Assembly: GCA_030740295.1 (NCBI GenBank)
Contig: JASLXP010001050.1
Location: 1-10,659, forward strand
DNA from: Planctomycetota bacterium
Lineage (GTDB): Bacteria; Planctomycetota; PUPC01; JACPCR01
Direction of reading: 5' to 3'
DNA length: 10,659 bases
In this document: positions 6,363 through 10,659 of the stretch, in pieces
Position numbering within the stretch: position 1 is the first letter of the stretch
Layout of the letters: every line of letters begins with the position of its first letter
Program-made: the position numbers and the translations under genes
Notes under the pieces: generated by a model
The model's input: the letters and a program-made list of their open reading frames with translations, nothing else
What the model was told of the DNA's origin: nothing
The model's database searches: none

Positions 6363-7088
6363 ATGGAAACCCGGGAAAACCTGCCAACGAATTCATCCGC
6401 CTCTTCTCCGAGTGACCTGCCACTTGGTGAGCCCGAGGTAAAAACTGCGAGCAGCGAAGTGCCAAGGCGAACGACTTACTCCGGAAGCTACGTGGCCCTG
6501 GTACCTGTGAGCCATGACGAGGATGTGGATGATCTCTACGTCTGCTCGCATGGCTGCGAGGAAAATCTCCGGCTCTGGACCTACATGCCCGACGGGCCTT
6601 TCTCCGATTCCGATGCAATGCTCGACTGGCTGATGGAATGTCAGAAATCATCGGACCCGCTCTTCATGACGGTTCACGCCAAAGAATCGGCCCGGCCTGT
6701 CGGAATGGCCAGCTTCATGAACATCGTGCCGGACATGTTGCGTCTGGAGCTTGGCCACATCTGGTATTCGCCTGCTGTCCAACGGACGAAAACCAATACC
6801 GAAACGATCTACCTGATGCTCTGTGAATCATTCGACAGGCTTGGCTACCGCCGCGTGGAGTGGAAGTGTGACTCGTTGAACGCCCGATCTCGCGCGGCAG
6901 CCCAGCGGCTTGGTTTCCGCTTTGAAGGCGTCTTCAGGAAGCACATGATCATCAAGGGCAGGAATCGGGATACCTCGTGGTTCGCGATGTCCGACGACGA
7001 CTGGCCCGCAGTGAAGGAGAACATGGAACGCTGGCTGTATTCTGTCGAAGCGAATATCTCACTGAGCGAACTGAATTCGCATGGGTAG
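6363..7088 (+). CDS. GNAT family N-acetyltransferase (RimJ/RimL-like)
   Basis: A 241-residue protein with a GNAT domain of the Acetyltransf_3 (RimJ/RimL) type from about residue 40. Recognisable blocks are HIWYSPAVQRTKTNTETIYLML (132-153 by position), YRRVEWKCDSLNARSRAAAQRLGF (162-185 by position, the core with the conserved N-x-x-S-x-x-A-x-x-R-L-G-F pattern) and EGVFRKHMIIKGRNRDTSWFAM (188-209 by position). It should transfer an acetyl group from acetyl-CoA to an amine; the acceptor is unknown. The acetyl-CoA loop, usually Q/R-x-x-G-x-G/A, reads QRTKTN, which also occurs in this subfamily as I know it. Residues 1-38 are a Ser/Thr/Pro-rich tail preceding the domain. The start is ATG at 6363, 25 bases after the esterase stop with a weak ribosome-binding site, so it may be read through from that gene. 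Confidence 0.85.
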   Translation: METRENLPTNSSASSPSDLPLGEPEVKTASSEVPRRTTYSGSYVALVPVSHDEDVDDLYVCSHGCEENLRLWTYMPDGPFSDSDAMLDWLMECQKSSDPLFMTVHAKESARPVGMASFMNIVPDMLRLELGHIWYSPAVQRTKTNTETIYLMLCESFDRLGYRRVEWKCDSLNARSRAAAQRLGFRFEGVFRKHMIIKGRNRDTSWFAMSDDDWPAVKENMERWLYSVEANISLSELNSHG

Positions 7089-7108
7089 ATGTGGATGTTT
7101 CTTCACAG

Positions 7109-7136
7109 ACTCATTTCGTCATTCGTCCTTAGTCCC
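7109..7136. repeat. Heptad tandem array downstream of the GNAT gene
   Basis: Units ACTCATT, TCGTCAT, TCGTCCT and TAGTCCC, period 7, lying just upstream of the promoter of the EF-G-like gene. The unit sequence differs from the arrays at 1862-2045 and 4042-4076 but the period is the same. Confidence 0.5.
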
Positions 7137-7143
7137 ACACCTT

Positions 7144-7173
7144 TTGACTACCGGGATTGCCGGTTCATATAAT
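7144..7173 (+). promoter_or_regulatory. Sigma70-type promoter of the EF-G-like gene
   Basis: A -35 box TTGACT (7144-7149) is separated by 18 bases from a perfect -10 box TATAAT (7168-7173). Transcription would begin near 7180, leaving a leader of about 60 bases. The spacer contains the dyad ACCGG-N5-CCGGT (7150-7164), which could be an operator. This is the only convincing promoter in the window. Confidence 0.7.
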
Positions 7174-7225
7174 CCCCAATCGCGATAGGAATCGACATAG
7201 ATATCACAACCTGGACTTTTGCCTC

Positions 7226-7232
7226 GGAGGAG
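7226..7232 (+). promoter_or_regulatory. Ribosome-binding site of the EF-G-like gene
   Basis: GGAGGAG with a 7-base spacer to ATG 7240. It selects this start over the in-frame TTG at 7219, which lies upstream of the site. Confidence 0.8.
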
Positions 7233-7239
7233 TAAAGCA

Positions 7240-9261
7240 ATGTCAGATGCGAGCACACTTCATAACGTCGCCGTGGTCGGCCATGGCGGATGCGGTAAGA
7301 CCACATTGATGGAAAGCCTTCTGTTCAAGGCCGGCGCTATTTCGCGCAAAGGGAGCGTGAACGATGGCACCTCCATCGGTCTGGTCGAAGAGGAGGAGAA
7401 GGAGCGCAAAATCACCCTCAACAGCAACCTTTTCCAGGCGGATTGGAAGGGCCAATCAATCAACTTTCTGGATTCGCCGGGGTACACCGATTTCATCGCC
7501 GGAAGCATCGCTTCCCTGGCGGCCGCTGATGTCGCCATACTGTGCGTCTCAGCCGTCGCCGGCATCGAAGTCAACACCCGCAAGGCGTGGAACCTTGCCG
7601 AAGACGCGGGAGTGCCCGTTGCCATCGCAGTGACCAAAATGGATGGAGATAACGCCAGGTTCCAGGACGCCCTGGAATCCATCCAGGGCACTCTCTCCGA
7701 CAAGGCGACGCCGGTTTTTATTCCGGACGGTGACGGGAACGCCTTCAGCTCGATCACTTCAGTGATGAACCCCGAGGGGAATGAAGAAGCTGCGTCGCTC
7801 CGCGAGAACATGCTCGAATCCATCATCGAGGCCGATGAAGAGCTCCTCATGCGCTACCTCGATGGAGAAGAAATCAGCGATGATGAAATCAATCAGGCGT
7901 TCAGTCAGGCCGTTGCCGCCAAGTCGGTCATCCCGGTCATCCCGGTCTCCGGTGAAAAAGAAATCGGTCTGGAGGAACTTCTGGATGCCATCATCAACAA
8001 CCTGCCCTCCGCGGCCCTCACCTCCCGAACCGGAAAGGCCTCTTCCGATGAAGAGGCAGAGGAGGTCACCAGGGCATCCGACAATGGGGCATTCAGCGCG
8101 CAGGTCTTCCGTGTCCTCAGTGACAAATTCGTCGGCAAACAGACTTTCTTCCGTGTGCTGTCCGGCACTTTTTCCGCATCGAGCCAGGTTTACAATTCCA
8201 GGAGCGGAGGAAGATCAAAAATTGGCGGACTTTACACCGTTGCGGGGAGCGAGCTCAAAGAGGCCGAGTCCGTCAGTGCCGGCCAGATTGGCGCCATTTC
8301 AAAAGTCGATGACATCACCGTGTCTGACACCCTTTGCGATGAAAAAGACCCGGTGATTTTCGAGCCTATCAAGTTCCCGATACCAATGGTCTCCCTGGCC
8401 ATCGAACCCAAATCGCGGGGGGACGAAGGCAAAATCAGCGACGTTCTTTCCAGCCTGGTTCAGGAAGACCCCACCTTCCAGACCCGCCGCGATGCACAGA
8501 CAAAAGAGATGATCATCGCAGGTGTCGGCACGCTTCATCTCGATGTCATGATGGCCCGGATGAAATCCCGATTCGGCGTCGAAGTAAATACCAAAGAGCC
8601 GAAGATTCCATATCTGGAAACCATTACCTCCCCTTCGGAAGCTCATTATCGCCACAAGAAACAATCCGGCGGCCGCGGCCAGTTCGGAGAGATCTACATC
8701 CGTATGTCACCGAACGAGCGCGGCGCGGGATTCGAATTCATCGACGCCATCGTCGGAGGCTCCGTGCCAAACAATTTCATCCCGGCAGTGGAAAAGGGAA
8801 TGGTCGAATGCATGCAGAACAGCGCCTTTGCTGGTTTTCCGGCAGTGGATCTGAAGGTCGAACTTTACGACGGCTCTTTTCACGCCGTCGATTCAGATGA
8901 ACAATCCTTCAAGATTGCCGCCCGGGGCGCCTTCAGAGATGGGTTCATGAAATCCAAACCAGTGCTCCTCGAGCCTATTGTCAATCTTGAAGTCTCCATC
9001 CCAAGTAAGTACATGGGCGATATCAACAGTGACCTCAACCGCCGCCGCGCACGCATCACCGGAATGGATGCCCTCGGCGATTACCAAGTCATCAAAGCCG
9101 TCGTACCCCTCGCCGAAGTCACCTCCTATTCCACCGAGCTCCGCTCCATCACCGGCGGAGAGGGCGACTTTTCTCTCGAGCCTTCCCACTACGACATCGT
9201 GCCCTCTCACATGGCACAGGAAGTCGTGAAGAAATACAAGAAGGCCAAAGAAGAAGAGTGA
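7240..9261 (+). CDS. fusA2: Elongation factor G paralogue (EF-G-2 type translational GTPase)
   Basis: A 673-residue GTPase with the full EF-G domain order but divergent motifs. The P-loop is GHGGCGKT (14-21; canonical EF-G has AHxDAGKT), the switch I remnant is EEKERKITL (52-60), G3 is DSPGY (78-82; usually DTPGH) and G4 is TKMD (132-135; usually NKMD). Domain IV begins near YRHKKQSGGRGQFGEIYIR and carries the tip sequence HAVDSDEQSF; the C-terminal domain V has SKYMGDINSDLNRRRARITGM. The His after the DxPG motif, which in EF-G triggers GTP hydrolysis, is Tyr here. These features match the EF-G-2 paralogues, such as that of Thermus thermophilus, which differ from the housekeeping EF-G; their cellular task is not well defined. 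Translocation or ribosome-recycling assistance is possible. The gene has its own strong promoter and ribosome-binding site, so it is probably well expressed and monocistronic. No rpsL, rpsG or tuf lies beside it, unlike the main fusA locus. Confidence 0.9.
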   Translation: MSDASTLHNVAVVGHGGCGKTTLMESLLFKAGAISRKGSVNDGTSIGLVEEEEKERKITLNSNLFQADWKGQSINFLDSPGYTDFIAGSIASLAAADVAILCVSAVAGIEVNTRKAWNLAEDAGVPVAIAVTKMDGDNARFQDALESIQGTLSDKATPVFIPDGDGNAFSSITSVMNPEGNEEAASLRENMLESIIEADEELLMRYLDGEEISDDEINQAFSQAVAAKSVIPVIPVSGEKEIGLEELLDAIINNLPSAALTSRTGKASSDEEAEEVTRASDNGAFSAQVFRVLSDKFVGKQTFFRVLSGTFSASSQVYNSRSGGRSKIGGLYTVAGSELKEAESVSAGQIGAISKVDDITVSDTLCDEKDPVIFEPIKFPIPMVSLAIEPKSRGDEGKISDVLSSLVQEDPTFQTRRDAQTKEMIIAGVGTLHLDVMMARMKSRFGVEVNTKEPKIPYLETITSPSEAHYRHKKQSGGRGQFGEIYIRMSPNERGAGFEFIDAIVGGSVPNNFIPAVEKGMVECMQNSAFAGFPAVDLKVELYDGSFHAVDSDEQSFKIAARGAFRDGFMKSKPVLLEPIVNLEVSIPSKYMGDINSDLNRRRARITGMDALGDYQVIKAVVPLAEVTSYSTELRSITGGEGDFSLEPSHYDIVPSHMAQEVVKKYKKAKEEE

Positions 9262-9298
9262 TGAAGATGAATCGAGACTGTTCTGCGCCCTCGCCTGC

Positions 9299-10207
9299 CT
9301 ACAAAAGCGCCTGCCTCTTTACCAGGTAGCTGACGAAGGCGTCTGTCAAGGGTTCATCGGTTCGCAGCGACAGAAGATCGACCTCCAGATTGAGACAGCC
9401 TTTTTGGAGCTCTTCGAAATGTGCGTTGAGCTCCCGCAGGTATTCCTCGCGAATAAGGCGGCCGCTGGTGACCAGCTTTGCGCCGGTTTCCGCATCCTCG
9501 AATTCGACCTGCTCATTAAAGGGAAAATCCAATTCCTGAGGCGACATCACGTGGATGACGACCACCTCGTGCTTCTTGTAGCGAAAGTATTTCAACACAT
9601 CCAGGATCTCCTGCGGCTCAGCGAGGAGATCGGATATGAGCACGATCATCCCCCGGTGAGTAATGCGGGCGGCAACTTTGTTCAGGCCGCTGGTGAAGTC
9701 CGTACCGCTCTTTGCCTCCAGGCCCTGAAGCTGGCTCAGCACGGTCAGCAACTGGCTGTTCCTTGCGGATGGCGGTACGTAGGTGACGCCTTCGCTGTCG
9801 AAGGTTGCCAGAGAAACGGCATCCCGCTGTTTGAGCATCAGGTACGCGAAAGCGGCTGAGAGGCACGAGCCGTAGCGCAGTTTCGACATCCCCTCATCCT
9901 CAAGAACCATCGAACCGCTCTTATCGAGGAGGAGGTAGCAATTGAGGTTTGTGTTCTCCTCGAACTGCTTCACGTAATGCCGGTCGGTACGGCCGAAGAG
10001 TTTCCAGTCGACGAATTTCAGGTTGTCGCCCGGCGAGTATTTCCTGTAGGAAGAAAACTCTACGCTGAAGCCGTGATAGGGGCTCTTGTGCAGCCCTATC
10101 ATGAAGCCCTCGACAATGTATTTGGCGATCAGTTCCAGATTCTGCAGCCGCCCGAAGGTCTTCGGGTCGAGGAACTCCACATCACGTTGAATCGTTTCAG
10201 CCGGCAT
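9299..10207 (-). CDS. DUF58 domain protein (von Willebrand A-like)
   Basis: A 302-residue soluble protein with the DUF58 signature, in which SPYHGFSVEFSSYRKYSPGD (42-61) leads into the WKLFGRTDRHYVKQFEE block (68-84). A VWA-like domain follows, with the MIDAS-type D-x-S-x-S motif DKSGSM (95-100), the threonine segment GTDFTSGL and the strand MIVLISDLL. Such proteins are usually encoded beside a MoxR AAA+ ATPase and are thought to act with it as a metal-dependent chaperone-like pair; no MoxR gene is visible, although it could lie beyond the right edge. The start is ATG at 10207 with AAAGG about 10 bases ahead, inside the last codons of the upstream AP2-like gene, whose stop is only 6 bases away; the two are probably co-translated. 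It converges on the EF-G-like gene with a 37-base gap. Confidence 0.88.
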   Translation of the reverse strand: MPAETIQRDVEFLDPKTFGRLQNLELIAKYIVEGFMIGLHKSPYHGFSVEFSSYRKYSPGDNLKFVDWKLFGRTDRHYVKQFEENTNLNCYLLLDKSGSMVLEDEGMSKLRYGSCLSAAFAYLMLKQRDAVSLATFDSEGVTYVPPSARNSQLLTVLSQLQGLEAKSGTDFTSGLNKVAARITHRGMIVLISDLLAEPQEILDVLKYFRYKKHEVVVIHVMSPQELDFPFNEQVEFEDAETGAKLVTSGRLIREEYLRELNAHFEELQKGCLNLEVDLLSLRTDEPLTDAFVSYLVKRQALL

Positions 10208-10213
10208 TCTTGT

Positions 10214-10659
10214 TCAGCCTTTCAAAGTTTTGATGCCTTCAGCCCGGGCATCACATGCAAGCATCCAGGCCACATCTTCGCCGTAGATATCGACTGAGAA
10301 TGACTTTGTCTTTTGCACCCCCGGCTTGGGCGACCAGGATGCAACGAAAAACCTGTAAATCGATTTTTTCTTCGGGTTGCTCTTCCAGCGATGCACTTCG
10401 GCTACCTCCCTCACGCCCACCACTCCTGTTTTGTTCCGTTTTGATGGTTTGTCATACACCTGAGGCCTGCCTCTGGGATTATTCTTGAAGAATTCCCTCG
10501 CGGTTTTCCTGGCTGCGGCAAAACATCTCTTTTCATTCCCACCATAGTGTTTCAGGTAGTAAACCTTGTGAATGTTGTTGCCTCCCCGATTTGCCCTTAC
10601 GAGATACCCGACCTGTCCAGGATAGTTGATCTTTATAACACCTGGTTCACCGGTATTTG
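10214..10659 (-). CDS. Protein with two AP2-like DNA-binding domains, 5' end beyond the window
   Basis: The minus-strand frame is open from the stop at 10214 to the right edge, giving 147 visible C-terminal residues; the start lies outside. A GTG at 10459 is an internal Val codon rather than a likely start. Two similar modules are visible. The first runs from GYLVRANRGG through HKVYYLKHYGG to CFAAARKTAREFF. The second starts at the linker KRNKTGVVGVRE (10409-10444) and runs through YRFFVASW and KTKSFSVDIYG to WMLACDARAEG. Each shows the AP2/ERF-type pattern of a Gly-Val opening, basic beta strands, an aromatic-rich strand and an Ala-rich amphipathic helix. Bacterial AP2 domains occur in DNA-binding proteins and homing endonucleases; no HNH or nuclease motif is visible in this part. 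The product is rich in Lys and Arg, consistent with DNA binding. It sits 6 bases upstream of DUF58. Confidence 0.68.
   Translation of the reverse strand, partial: NTGEPGVIKINYPGQVGYLVRANRGGNNIHKVYYLKHYGGNEKRCFAAARKTAREFFKNNPRGRPQVYDKPSKRNKTGVVGVREVAEVHRWKSNPKKKSIYRFFVASWSPKPGVQKTKSFSVDIYGEDVAWMLACDARAEGIKTLKG

Noticed and set aside
7260..7850. Minus-strand frame of 196 codons opposite the EF-G-like gene
   Set aside because: Ser/Ala-rich antisense shadow with no recognisable domain.
7781..8356. Plus-strand frame of 191 codons within the EF-G-like gene
   Set aside because: Very rich in Ser, Pro and Arg, as expected of an out-of-frame reading of a high-GC gene.
9262..9298. Bidirectional terminator between the convergent EF-G-like and DUF58 genes
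   Set aside because: No stem followed by a T-run is visible; the same holds for the convergent gap 1164-1184.

Overview
The window looks like a core-chromosome stretch of a free-living, probably Gram-negative environmental bacterium with mid-to-high GC content and tightly packed genes. A DUF6807 (PmoA-like) protein and a secreted sialate-O-acetylesterase-like enzyme with a C-terminal LamG domain point to a polymer-degrading lineage such as the Planctomycetota/Verrucomicrobiota group, Acidobacteriota or a related candidate phylum. This placement is inferred from family distribution only. I see no rRNA, tRNA, CRISPR array, transposase or integrase.

Layout. (1) 12-1163 (+): DUF6807 protein, its frame open to the left edge. 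(2) 1185-1859 (-): a bacterial Popeye-like membrane protein with a cyclic-nucleotide-binding-like domain, convergent with gene 1. (3) 1860-2033: a 174-base intergenic element bounded by inverted heptad repeats. (4) 4038 down to 2034 (-): a compact operon folK - deoxynucleoside kinase - panC, covering folate synthesis, nucleoside salvage and pantothenate synthesis. (5) 4122-4580 (+): a SMI1/KNR4-like protein with an ambiguous start; a strong Shine-Dalgarno sequence serves an upstream ATG one base out of frame, across an A7 run. (6) 4673-6337 (+): exported SGNH/SASA esterase plus LamG. (7) 6363-7088 (+): GNAT acetyltransferase. (8) 7240-9261 (+): an EF-G paralogue of the EF-G-2 type, with a textbook sigma70-type promoter and ribosome-binding site. 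(9) 9299-10207 (-): DUF58 protein with a MIDAS-like motif, 6 bases downstream of (10) 10214 to beyond 10659 (-): a protein with two AP2-like domains, cut by the right edge.

The clearest functional unit is folK-dnk-panC. The DUF6807 protein and the esterase-LamG protein both fit a scavenging, carbohydrate-degrading lifestyle but are not adjacent. A recurring non-coding theme is short tandem arrays of 7-base units in three separate intergenic gaps (about 1862-2045, 4042-4076 and 7109-7136). Their unit sequences differ but the period is the same.

The observations most worth a second look are the double-AP2 protein coupled to DUF58, the bacterial Popeye protein with an altered phosphate-binding cassette, the 150-base inverted-repeat element between panC and the Popeye gene, the A7 frame problem at the SMI1 gene, and a dyad placed between the -35 and -10 boxes of the EF-G-like gene.
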